The translations under genes and the position numbers were made by a program. DNA of 64,000 nt, from NCBI RefSeq assembly GCF_019449275.2, contig NZ_JAHZQZ020000018.1:62001-126000 (forward strand), in the 5' to 3' direction. The first letter of the stretch is position 1. Every line of letters starts with the position of its first letter. Positions 27,915-35,103 of this stretch are shown here, one piece after another. Under the pieces are notes generated by a model, which saw only the letters and a list, made by a program, of their open reading frames with translations, did no database searches and was not told the DNA's origin. Source of the DNA: Microbacterium sp. HD4P20 (GTDB lineage Bacteria > Actinomycetota > Actinomycetes > Actinomycetales > Microbacteriaceae).

Positions 27915-28009
27915 CTAGAGAGCGTGCCGATCCCGCCCCTCCCGCGTGACGCGGCGTGACCCCCGGCATCCGTCTCCTTCGTCCTTCTTCTGCTGCCCGT
28001 CCCTTGGCG

Positions 28010-28081
28010 CAACAGGTCAACCGGGCTTCCACAGGAGGAATTCACGGCCGATCGTCCTGTGGAGGCGCGGTTGACCTGTTG
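28010..28081. repeat. Palindromic repeat copy 1, upstream of the DUF559 gene
   Basis: A 27-nt left arm (28010-28036, starting CAACAGGTCAACCG) pairs with a 27-nt right arm (28055-28081, ending CGGTTGACCTGTTG) at 25 of 27 positions, around an 18-nt spacer. A further half-arm CCTCCACAGGA lies at 28090-28100. It occupies the gap between serC and the DUF559 gene. Confidence 0.9.
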
Positions 28082-28175
28082 AATCGGTTCCTCCACAGGA
28101 AAGATCGGGGGCAGGTTGTCCACGGATGGACGGATGCCGCGGCCGCCGGTCGCGGCACCGCCCCACAGTTGCGGA

Positions 28176-29042
28176 ATGCAACAACTGGTCCACGTGGTCA
28201 AGAAGCTGGGCGGCGTCGTGCGGAGCGCCTCGCTCGTCGACGCCGGGTTCAGTCGGCTCGGGATCGCGGCAGCGGTCGAAAGCGGAGAGCTCATGGTGCC
28301 GCGAAGGGGGTGGGTCGCGGCGACGGATGCTGACCCCAATCTCGTTGCGGCGGCCCGGGCGGGCGTCGTGCTGACCTGTGTCACGCGGGCCAAGCGGCTC
28401 GGTCTATGGGTGCTGGAGGAGCCCTGTCCGCACGTCGGTGCGCCATCTACCGCATCGCGGCTCGTGCTGCCGGACGCCAGAGTGCACTGGAATGCGCCGG
28501 TCGCACCGCGAGCACCTGGGCAGCTCGAGGACGGCATCCTCAACACCCTCGTCCTGGTGGCGAGCTGCCAACCCTATGAACCGGCGCTCGCGGCGTGGGA
28601 ATCCGCGTTGAAGAGCGGCCTTGTGAACAAGGAGGAACTGCGAAGGCTGCCCCTGCGGCCCCGCGCCCGCCGGCTGCTCGAAGACGCCTCGCCGTTCTCG
28701 GACTCGGGGTTGGAGACATTCGTCATCGTGCGCTTGAAGTGGCTGCGGCTTCCGATCCGGGCACAGATCTGGATCGGCGGTCACCGAGTGGACTTCCTCA
28801 TCGGAGACCGGCTCGTGCTGCAGGTCGATGGCGGACACCACGTCGGATTGCAGCGGGCGGAGGATGTCGCGCACGATGCCGCGCTGACGCTGCTGGGGTA
28901 TCACGTGATACGCGTGACGTACGTGCAGGTGGTGGAGCGCTGGCACGAGGTCCAGGACCTGGTTCAGCGTGCCGTGGCCCAGGGCCTGCACACGGCCGAC
29001 CCGCTCGCACCCGTGCGGGCGGGTCGAAATCGCCCCGCTTAG
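28176..29042 (+). CDS. AbiEi-like N-terminus plus DUF559 (PD-(D/E)XK) nuclease-like protein
   Basis: 288 residues. The first 90 look like the winged-helix start of AbiEi/transcriptional-regulator-like proteins (GGVVRSASLVDAGFSRLGIAAAVESGELMVPRRGWV). The C-terminal 110 residues are a DUF559/Vsr-like nuclease fold: Glu180 in SGLETFVIVRLKWL, Asp206 in GHRVDFLIGDRLVLQVDGGHH with Asp218, then HDAALTLLGYHVIRVTY. The catalytic set E/D-x-D/VDG is intact, so endonuclease activity is possible but untested. The start ATG 28176 has a weak ribosome site. Two copies of the same palindrome flank the gene (28010-28081 and 29050-29121), which may be its substrate or origin. Confidence 0.85.
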   Translation: MQQLVHVVKKLGGVVRSASLVDAGFSRLGIAAAVESGELMVPRRGWVAATDADPNLVAAARAGVVLTCVTRAKRLGLWVLEEPCPHVGAPSTASRLVLPDARVHWNAPVAPRAPGQLEDGILNTLVLVASCQPYEPALAAWESALKSGLVNKEELRRLPLRPRARRLLEDASPFSDSGLETFVIVRLKWLRLPIRAQIWIGGHRVDFLIGDRLVLQVDGGHHVGLQRAEDVAHDAALTLLGYHVIRVTYVQVVERWHEVQDLVQRAVAQGLHTADPLAPVRAGRNRPA

Positions 29043-29049
29043 CCCACTT

Positions 29050-29121
29050 CTACAGGAGAACCGGGCTTCCGCAGGACGAATCTGCGCCCGAACGTCCTGT
29101 GGAGGCGCGGTTGACCTGTTG
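29050..29121. repeat. Palindromic repeat copy 2, downstream of the DUF559 gene
   Basis: Same 27-18-27 layout and orientation as copy 1, starting 8 nt after the DUF559 stop. The right arm (29095-29121) is identical to that of copy 1 over all 27 bases; the left arm (29050-29076) differs from copy 1 at four positions. Confidence 0.9.
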
Positions 29122-29230
29122 GGAGAGGGGGGACAGCAGCCCCACGGATCGCGGCCGAGGCGAGAAGGCCGGGGTGTCGCCGCGGAAGATAGGCTGTCCT
29201 TACCCACTTCGAGCATCGAGGAACCGCGAC

Positions 29231-29932
29231 ATGACCGACCTGATCGACACCACCGAGATGTATCTGCGTACGATCCTCGAGCTGGAAGAGGAGAACATCG
29301 TGCCGCTGCGCGCTCGCATCTCGGAGCGTCTCGGCCATTCGGGGCCGACCGTGTCGCAGACCATCGGCCGCATGGAGCGCGATGGGCTCGTCGTCGTGTC
29401 GGAGGACCGCCGGCTCGAGCTCACCGACGCCGGCCGGCAGAAGGCCGTCGACGTCATGCGCAAGCACCGGCTCGCCGAACGCCTGCTGTCCGACGTGATC
29501 GGGCTGGACTGGGCGTACGTGCACGACGAGGCCTGCCGCTGGGAGCACGTCATGAGCGAGCAGGTCGAGCGCAGGCTCGTCGAGCTCCTGGGTCATCCCA
29601 CCGAATCGCCGTACGGCAACCCGATCCCGGGGCTCGACCAGCTCGGCGACCTTCCCACGAACGGCTTCGAACAGGGCGTCGTGGGCCTGGTGCGCCGCCT
29701 CAACGACGCCGGCGAGCCGATCACCGGCACCGTCCGCCGCCTCGCCGAGCCGGCGCAGGTCGACCCCGAGCTGCTGCAGCAGCTCAAAGTCGCGGGCGTG
29801 ATCCCGGGAGCCACCGGCGACTACCGCTACAACGAGGGTTACGTGCTCGTGCAGATGCACGGCATCGACGAGGGGCTCGAGCTTCCGGTCGAGGTCGCGT
29901 CGCACATCTTCCTGGTCGACGAGACCCGCTGA
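29231..29932 (+). CDS. dtxR: DtxR/IdeR family metal-dependent repressor
   Basis: 233-residue iron-type repressor. N-terminal winged helix (MTDLIDTTEMYLRTILELEEENIVPLRARISERLGHSGPTVSQTIGRMERDGLV), dimerisation and metal-binding domain (TDAGRQKAVDVMRKHRLAERLL, with DEACRWEHVMSEQVERRLVELLGHPTESPYGNPIPG) carrying the usual Met/Cys/Glu/His ligands, and a C-terminal SH3-like domain of about 75 residues. This fits the iron-responsive DtxR/IdeR subgroup, which represses siderophore and iron uptake genes. The ATG at 29231 matches the family start. Confidence 0.93.
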   Translation: MTDLIDTTEMYLRTILELEEENIVPLRARISERLGHSGPTVSQTIGRMERDGLVVVSEDRRLELTDAGRQKAVDVMRKHRLAERLLSDVIGLDWAYVHDEACRWEHVMSEQVERRLVELLGHPTESPYGNPIPGLDQLGDLPTNGFEQGVVGLVRRLNDAGEPITGTVRRLAEPAQVDPELLQQLKVAGVIPGATGDYRYNEGYVLVQMHGIDEGLELPVEVASHIFLVDETR

Positions 29933-30240
29933 ACAGCCCTGACGGATGCTCCCCACGCATCGCTTCGCGCTGCGCGGAGCCTCGGGGCGCGTGGGCCCAT
30001 GAGCAGCGGCTTGCGGCATCCGTTATCGGGCCCACCCGGCAACCTGCCAGGCGCTGAGCGTGACATATTCGTTACCTTCGGGTAGCCTTCAAAAGTCCAC
30101 CAGGCGAGAAGCCCGCCGACCGGACCCCGCGTGGATTGCCTCTCCGGCTCGTCGTTCACGTGGTGAAGCCCGCACATCGTGCCCCGACATCGAGTGCTGA
30201 CGAGCCAGCGCCGAAGGCGCAGAGGCGCCGGAGGACCAGT
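29933..30240 (+). promoter_or_regulatory. Long leader of the M23 peptidase gene
   Basis: 308 nt without a convincing gene. It contains a GC-rich imperfect hairpin directly after dtxR (CCCCACGC with GCGTGGGC, 29950-29998), a possible promoter around GGTAGCCTT (30082-30090) and then about 150 nt rich in self-complementary segments (GGCGCAGAGGCGCC near the end), finishing in a strong GGAGGA. Leaders of this length before cell-wall hydrolase genes in actinobacteria often hold a c-di-AMP (ydaO) riboswitch, but I cannot match its conserved core with confidence. Confidence 0.35.
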
Positions 30241-31152
30241 TTGGCTGAAGAGATCGAGTCGCACGCGAACGAACCCGAGCGTGATACGACGAGCGTGACC
30301 CGCCGCGTACGCCACCGGACGACCGCTACGCGGACCACCCGACCCGCAGTACCCGCCAAGACCACCCCCGCACCGTCGTCGGTGCGCCCTGCCGTTGCCG
30401 CGGCCAAGAAGCCCAATCCGGTCGCCAAGCCGCTTCGCAGCCTGGTGATCCTGAGCATGGTCGGCGGCATGGTGGCCACTGTCGCGATCCCGGCGTTCGC
30501 CGCCGCCCGCCCGACCGACGAGGCCCGCACCATCCAGCAGATGGCGGTCGACGACGCGCAGACGTTCGTCGCCGCGTCGGACGCGAACGCCACCGAGCTC
30601 TCACGCGAGAGCTACTCGGCGACGACCTCCGAAGAGATCGAGAAGAAGAAGGCAGCCGAGGCCGCGGCTGAGCGCGCACGCCTGGCCGCTCAGGTCGCAT
30701 CGTCGTCGTCGTCGCCTGGTGTCAAGGTCGACCTCAGCATGGTCGCCCCGGGCAGCGGGGCGGTCCGCTGGCCGCTGTCGAACTTCACCCTGGGTGAGGG
30801 CTTCGGCACCCGAGGTGGCGCCCACATGGGCGTCGACATGCTCGCTTCCGGTGGCACGCCGATCTTCGCCGCCGCCGCGGGCGTGGTGAAGGTGTCGCAA
30901 GAGAGCTACGGCGGTTATGGCGTCGCGGTCACGATCGACCACGTCATCAACGGCCAGCGCGTGGGCACCCTCTACGGCCACATGACGTACGGCAGCCGCC
31001 AGGTCGTCGCGGGTCAGACCGTCGAGGCGGGCCAGATCATCGGCCTCGTCGGCAGCACCGGACGGTCCACCGCGAACCACCTGCACTTCGAGACGTACAT
31101 CAACGGCTCGAACGTCGACCCGTGGGCGTGGCTGCAGTCCAACGCCGGCTGA
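30241..31152 (+). CDS. M23 family metallopeptidase (peptidoglycan endopeptidase)
   Basis: 303 residues. Basic cytoplasmic tail, signal/anchor helix near 67-88 ending PAFAAARP, an Ala/Glu/Lys coiled coil (about 128-155), then a LytM/lysostaphin-like domain. Zinc ligands are intact: His195 and Asp199 in GGAHMGVDM and His282 in NHLHFE; His247 in YGHMTYG is the catalytic base. It should cleave peptidoglycan cross-bridges outside the cell. The TTG at 30241 is chosen because GGAGGA lies 5 nt upstream; a longer frame from 30136 has no ribosome site. A 38-bp palindrome terminator follows. Confidence 0.93.
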   Translation: MAEEIESHANEPERDTTSVTRRVRHRTTATRTTRPAVPAKTTPAPSSVRPAVAAAKKPNPVAKPLRSLVILSMVGGMVATVAIPAFAAARPTDEARTIQQMAVDDAQTFVAASDANATELSRESYSATTSEEIEKKKAAEAAAERARLAAQVASSSSSPGVKVDLSMVAPGSGAVRWPLSNFTLGEGFGTRGGAHMGVDMLASGGTPIFAAAAGVVKVSQESYGGYGVAVTIDHVINGQRVGTLYGHMTYGSRQVVAGQTVEAGQIIGLVGSTGRSTANHLHFETYINGSNVDPWAWLQSNAG

Positions 31153-31169
31153 CACAGATTCCAGACGAG

Positions 31170-31207
31170 AACGGATGCCGTCACCCGGCCGGGTGACGGC
31201 ATCCGTT
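31170..31207 (+). terminator. 38-bp perfect palindrome after the M23 gene
   Basis: 19-nt arms abut exactly; each arm contains the over-used word (GGATGCC on the left, GGCATCC on the right). It lies 17 nt after the stop codon. Confidence 0.8.
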
Positions 31208-31304
31208 CGTTGCGCCGCAACGCGCCGTTCACGGGTCTTGCCGCCCCGGTGTCGCCGCCGTGCGTTAGCCTGAGATCCGACGCTGAGAGAGCGGAGGGGA
31301 GCTG

Positions 31305-31415
31305 ATGGACTGCCAACCACGCATCCGAACCATGGATGCGCTTGGACGACTCGTCCTTCGGCATTGCACGAGCGGATGCCGCGGCTCTGCCGTGGCGCCC
31401 AGGCGCTGTCTCTAG
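31305..31415 (+). CDS. 36-residue Arg/Cys-rich small ORF
   Basis: ATG 31305 has a near-ideal ribosome site (GGAGGGGAG, spacing 4-5). The frame encodes 36 residues beginning MDCQPRIRTMDALGRLVLRH, rich in Arg with four Cys, and stops at TAG within the loop of an intrinsic terminator. Either a leader peptide for attenuation of the downstream HNH gene or an independent small protein. No family recognised. Confidence 0.5.
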   Translation: MDCQPRIRTMDALGRLVLRHCTSGCRGSAVAPRRCL

Positions 31416-31428
31416 ACAGCGCCTTTTT
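31402..31428 (+). terminator. Intrinsic terminator with U tract
   Basis: GGCGCTGTC (31402-31410), TCTA loop, GACAGCGCC (31415-31423) followed by TTTTT. A textbook Rho-independent terminator, the only one in the window with a clean T run. It overlaps the end of the small ORF and lies 75 nt before the HNH gene. Confidence 0.93.
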
Positions 31429-31502
31429 CATACCCCTGCGCGCCTCGAATCGTCGAAGTCGAATCACCGGGAAGCCGTCCCGGCCGTTCGAGAGGATGAT
31501 CA

Positions 31503-32000
31503 ATGCGCACTCTGGTGCTGAATGCGGGCTATGAGCCGCTCGCAGTCGTGTCGTTCAAACGTGCTCTCGTGCTCGTGATGAATGAGAAGGCCACCGTCAT
31601 CGAGCACACCGAGACCGAACCGGTGTGGGGGACGAGACGTTCGTACGATCGGCCGGCGGTGATCATCCTGACGCGGTACGTGCGTGTTCCCGGTGGTCGT
31701 CGCGTTCCGGTGACCCGGCGCGGGGTTCTGCGGCGCGACAATCACCGCTGCGGGTACTGCGGCAAGGCCGCCTCGACGATCGATCACGTGCTGCCGCGTT
31801 CGCGCGGGGGTGCCGACTCGTGGGAGAACCTCGTCGCGTGCTGCCTGCGCTGCAACAACACCAAGGGTGATCGCACGCCGCAGGAGATGAACTGGGAGCT
31901 GCGCTTCACGCCGCATCCGCCGCGCGGTGCGCAGTGGACCGTGCGGGGCACCGAGCGCACCGACCCGCGGTGGGAGCCGTACCTCGCGCTCGCCGCGTGA
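31503..32000 (+). CDS. HNH endonuclease family protein
   Basis: 165 residues. An N-terminal domain conserved in actinobacterial and cyanobacterial homologues (MRTLVLNAGYEPLAVVSFKRALVLVMNEKATVIE) precedes an HNH nuclease: CGYCGKAASTIDHVLPRSRGGADSWENLVACCLRCNNTKGD has the two CxxC zinc pairs, the DH metal pair and the Asn. GAGAGGA lies before the ATG. This widespread chromosomal group has no restriction partner; its role is unknown. Confidence 0.93.
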   Translation: MRTLVLNAGYEPLAVVSFKRALVLVMNEKATVIEHTETEPVWGTRRSYDRPAVIILTRYVRVPGGRRVPVTRRGVLRRDNHRCGYCGKAASTIDHVLPRSRGGADSWENLVACCLRCNNTKGDRTPQEMNWELRFTPHPPRGAQWTVRGTERTDPRWEPYLALAA

Positions 32001-32036
32001 TTCGCTGCGCCCGACCCCGGCTGACAGGATCGGTGG

Positions 32037-32456
32037 ATGACGTTCACGATCGCGGCCGAACTGCCTGCGGCGACCGAGCTGGTCGAGCTGTACCGGTCGG
32101 TGGGGTGGACCGCCTATACCGATGACCCGGGGCGGCTCGTCGACGCCGTGAACGCGTCGCACTGTGTTCTCGTTGCGCGGAGCGGGTCTGGCGGGCTCGT
32201 CGGCTTGGCCAGGACCGTCTCGGATGGGCTGACGGTCGCCTATCTGCAGGATATCCTCGTTGCGCCTGAGTATCAGCGACGGGGCGTCGGGGGCGCGCTG
32301 CTGGACGAGATCCTGGCGCGGACCGACGGCATCCGCCAACTGGTTCTGCTCACCGACGCCGAAGAGGCTCAGCGGGTGTTCTACGAGTCGCGCGGGCTCG
32401 TCGAAGCGCACGACTTCGCTCCGAATCAGCTCAGGTCGTTCATACTCTTCCGCTGA
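32037..32456 (+). CDS. GNAT family N-acetyltransferase
   Basis: 139-residue short GNAT protein. The acetyl-CoA loop is LQDILVAPEYQRRGVGGALLDEIL (RRGVGG), preceded by strand GLARTVSDGLTVAYL and followed by QLVLLTDAEEAQRVFYESRGL. Start ATG 32037, 36 nt after the HNH stop. Substrate unknown. Confidence 0.88.
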   Translation: MTFTIAAELPAATELVELYRSVGWTAYTDDPGRLVDAVNASHCVLVARSGSGGLVGLARTVSDGLTVAYLQDILVAPEYQRRGVGGALLDEILARTDGIRQLVLLTDAEEAQRVFYESRGLVEAHDFAPNQLRSFILFR

Positions 32457-32577
32457 GCGCCGCGGGTACCTCCGGACCGGTGCGATCGCGAGCCTGTCGA
32501 GGGCAGCCCGGGTCCGCGTTTCCTCGAACATAACTGTCGGAAGTACGAGTTATCCTCATTCTCTGCGGTTGAACACA

Positions 32578-32593
32578 TAGAACATGTGTTCTA
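32578..32593. promoter_or_regulatory. LexA (SOS) box of the mutagenesis cassette
   Basis: TAGAAC-ATGT-GTTCTA fits the actinobacterial SOS box (CGAAC-N4-GTTCG) with relaxed end bases. It lies 23 nt before the imuA start. A flanking GAACAC half-site at 32571-32576 may extend it. DNA-damage induction of imuA-imuB-dnaE2 is expected. Confidence 0.85.
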
Positions 32594-32615
32594 GCCTGAG
32601 GAGATGGGGGCGTTC

Positions 32616-33365
32616 ATGCAGCTCACGGCACAGCATGTGCACGAGCCCATCGATCAGGGGCCGAGCACCGTGGCGCGGCTGCGCGCCCAGCTCGAGCGCG
32701 TGCAGGGCCGCCGGCTGGACGCCCCGGTGCTGCCGGTGCATCCTGCCCTCGCGGCGCTTCTTCCCGGCGGTGGGCTGCAGCCGGGGGCGGCGTACTCGCT
32801 GCCGCGCTCGACGTCGCTGCTGCTGGCGCTGCTCGCGCTGCCGACGCAGGCGGGCTCGTGGTGCGGGGTGGTGGGGATGCCGCGGCTCGGCGCCGAGGCG
32901 GCCGAGGCGCTGGGGGTCGATCTGTCGCGGCTCGTGCTCGTGCCCGACCCTGGTGCCCGTTGGCTCGCGGTGACCGCGACCGTCGCCGAGGTGCTGCCGG
33001 TGGTGGCGGTGCGGCCGTCGGGTCGCGCGCCCGACGGCGAGGTGGCGCGTCTGGCGGCGCGACTGCGCGATCGCGGCGCCGTGCTGCTCGTGCAGGGGCC
33101 GTGGCCGCAGGCCGAGGCGGCGCTCGAGGTGGGCGACCCGGTGTGGGAGGGGGTGGGCCGCGGCCACGGGTATCTCGCGGGGCGTGAGGTGACCCTCACC
33201 GTTTCGAGCAGGCGCTGGCCGCGGCCTCGTCGCGCGCGGGTGATGCTGCCGGATGCCGCGGGCCACGTCTCGGCGACAGAACAGGCACGGTCGGTCCAGC
33301 CCGTGCATCCGGTCGACGTCGAGGCGCGATCGGTCTATCCCCTCGAGGCCCGAGCGGTGGGCTGA
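32616..33365 (+). CDS. imuA: ImuA-type SOS mutagenesis protein
   Basis: 249 residues in the position and style of actinobacterial ImuA': a RecA-like fold remnant with LPVHPALAALLPGGGLQPGAAYSLPRSTSLLLALLALP, then WCGVVGMPRLGAEAAEALGVDLSRLVLVPDP. The Walker A is degenerate, so ATP hydrolysis is doubtful. ImuA' links ImuB and DnaE2 in the mutasome. The ATG at 32616 is preferred (GGGGG, spacing 5); ATG 32604 directly abuts GAGGAG. The stop is 1 nt before the imuB start. Confidence 0.85.
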   Translation: MQLTAQHVHEPIDQGPSTVARLRAQLERVQGRRLDAPVLPVHPALAALLPGGGLQPGAAYSLPRSTSLLLALLALPTQAGSWCGVVGMPRLGAEAAEALGVDLSRLVLVPDPGARWLAVTATVAEVLPVVAVRPSGRAPDGEVARLAARLRDRGAVLLVQGPWPQAEAALEVGDPVWEGVGRGHGYLAGREVTLTVSSRRWPRPRRARVMLPDAAGHVSATEQARSVQPVHPVDVEARSVYPLEARAVG

Positions 33366-33366
33366 C

Positions 33367-34989
33367 ATGGCGCTGAGGTCTCCTGTGCGCAGCCTGGTGC
33401 TGTGGTTTCCCGACTGGCCGGTCACGGCGCTGACCCGCGAGGGCTCCCCGCCGCTCGACCCGTCGCGGGCGATCGCCGTCGTCGAGCGCAATCTCGTCGT
33501 CGCATGCTCCGCCGCGGCGCGCGCCGAAGGGGTGCGCCGGGGTCAACGTCGCCGCGATGCGCAAGCGCGCTGCACGGGGCTGACGGTGGTTCCCGCGGAT
33601 GCCGCGCGCGAGCATCGCACCTTCGCGCCGGTCGTGTCGCTGATCGAAGAGAAGGCGCCGGGCGTGCAGCTGGTGCGGGCGGGGCTCTGCGCACTGCGGG
33701 TGCGTGGTCCTGCCCGGTACTACGGCGGGGAGGCCGAGGCGGCACGCGTGCTGATCGAGGCGCTGCACGCCTTCGGTCTCGACGAGGTGCGGGCGGGGAT
33801 CGCCGACGGGCCGTTCACGGCCGAGCAGGCGGCGAAGGCTGGTGCGAGCGCGCGGGACCCGGTGTTCGCCGTGCCCGCGGGGGGCGCCGCCGGCTTTCTC
33901 GCGCCGTTGTCGGTGGCGGTGCTCGATGGCTCGTCGTTCTCGGCGGGTGAGACGGCCGACCTCGTGGGGCTGCTCGCGAGGCTCGGCGTGCAGACGCTCG
34001 GCGCGTTCGCCGCGATGGAGCCCGATCGGGTGCGCGAGCGGTTCGGCGAGCGTGGCATCCGCGTGCACTCCCTCGCCGCGGGCCGAGACTCGCGTCCGGT
34101 CGAGCCCCGCACCCCGCCTCCCGAGCTGCAGCGCGAGGTCGCGTTCGAGCCGCCGCTCGAGATCGCCGACCAGGTGGCGTTCGCGATGCGCCTGACCGCC
34201 GACGACTTCATCGCGGGGCTCGGAGCGGTCGACCTCGTGTGCACCGAGCTGCGCGTCGAGCTGGTCGGCGACCGGGGCGAGCGCAGCGAGCGGGTGTGGC
34301 TGCATCCGGGTTCGTTCGACGCGGCCGCGGTCGTGGACCGGGTGCGCTGGCAGCTCGCCGAAGACGTCGGCGGCGGCGCCGATGCGGGAGGACTGCGCAG
34401 CGGGGGTCTGCATAGTGGGGTCACCCTCGTGCGGATCTCGCCCGAGGCGGTGGACGAGGCATCCCATCACGCCCCCGCGCTCTTCGGCGGCGGGCCGGAG
34501 GAGCGCGTGCACCACGCGCTGTCGCGTGTGCAGGCGATGCTCGGTCATCGCGGCGTGCTGACACCCGCGATCGGCGGAGGCCGATGGCTCGCCGAGCGGC
34601 AGGTGCTCGTGCCGTGGGGAGACCGGCACGTGAAGGGTTCCGACGGGCTTGCCGCGCAGCGCGGCCGCCCGTGGCCGGGGAGTCTGCCCGACCCGCTGCC
34701 GGCGACGGTGTTCGCCGAGCCGGTGCCGGTCGACGTGCGTGCTCTGGGCGGCGAGATCATCGACGTCGACGAGCGGGGCAGCGTCTCGGCCGTTCCCGCT
34801 TTTCTCATCGAGAGCGGGCGGCGGCGCGGGATCGAGGCGTGGGCGGGGCCGTGGCCGGTGGTCGAGAGGGGATGGGATGCCGCGCGGGCGCGTCGTGCCC
34901 ACCGGTTCCAGGTCGTCGACGCCGAGGGCGGGGCGTGGCTGCTCGTGTGCGAGGGCGACACGTGGACGGCGGAGGCGCTGTATGACTGA
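33367..34989 (+). CDS. imuB: ImuB, catalytically dead Y-family polymerase-like protein
   Basis: 540 residues. N-terminal Y-polymerase fold with LWFPDWPVTAL instead of the metal-binding D-x-D-x-F-F start, and RAGLCALRVRGPARYYGG where active enzymes have SxDE; the little finger follows. The lack of carboxylates is typical of ImuB, which acts as an adaptor between the beta clamp and DnaE2. I see no obvious clamp motif; the last 100 residues are variable. It lies in the SOS cassette, 1 nt after imuA. Confidence 0.92.
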   Translation: MALRSPVRSLVLWFPDWPVTALTREGSPPLDPSRAIAVVERNLVVACSAAARAEGVRRGQRRRDAQARCTGLTVVPADAAREHRTFAPVVSLIEEKAPGVQLVRAGLCALRVRGPARYYGGEAEAARVLIEALHAFGLDEVRAGIADGPFTAEQAAKAGASARDPVFAVPAGGAAGFLAPLSVAVLDGSSFSAGETADLVGLLARLGVQTLGAFAAMEPDRVRERFGERGIRVHSLAAGRDSRPVEPRTPPPELQREVAFEPPLEIADQVAFAMRLTADDFIAGLGAVDLVCTELRVELVGDRGERSERVWLHPGSFDAAAVVDRVRWQLAEDVGGGADAGGLRSGGLHSGVTLVRISPEAVDEASHHAPALFGGGPEERVHHALSRVQAMLGHRGVLTPAIGGGRWLAERQVLVPWGDRHVKGSDGLAAQRGRPWPGSLPDPLPATVFAEPVPVDVRALGGEIIDVDERGSVSAVPAFLIESGRRRGIEAWAGPWPVVERGWDAARARRAHRFQVVDAEGGAWLLVCEGDTWTAEALYD

Positions 34990-34999
34990 CGTGACCCGC

Positions 35000-35072
35000 G
35001 GCGTTTCGTCTCGCTCGACGACCGAAGGCACCCGGTCGTTGAGCGAGCGAGGAACGAGCGAGACGAAACGCC
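35000..35072. repeat. Nested palindrome, intergenic copy (imuB-dnaE2)
   Basis: Outer perfect 18-bp arms GGCGTTTCGTCTCGCTCG (35000-35017) and its complement (35055-35072), inner arms ACGACCG and CGGTCGT. Its 48-bp unit (35033-35080) is the same length as and closely similar to bases 37687-37734 within dnaE2. It fills most of the 114-nt gap between imuB and dnaE2. Confidence 0.92.
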
Positions 35073-35103
35073 CCGAGCCGACGAACGACGGCGGTGATCG
35101 CTG

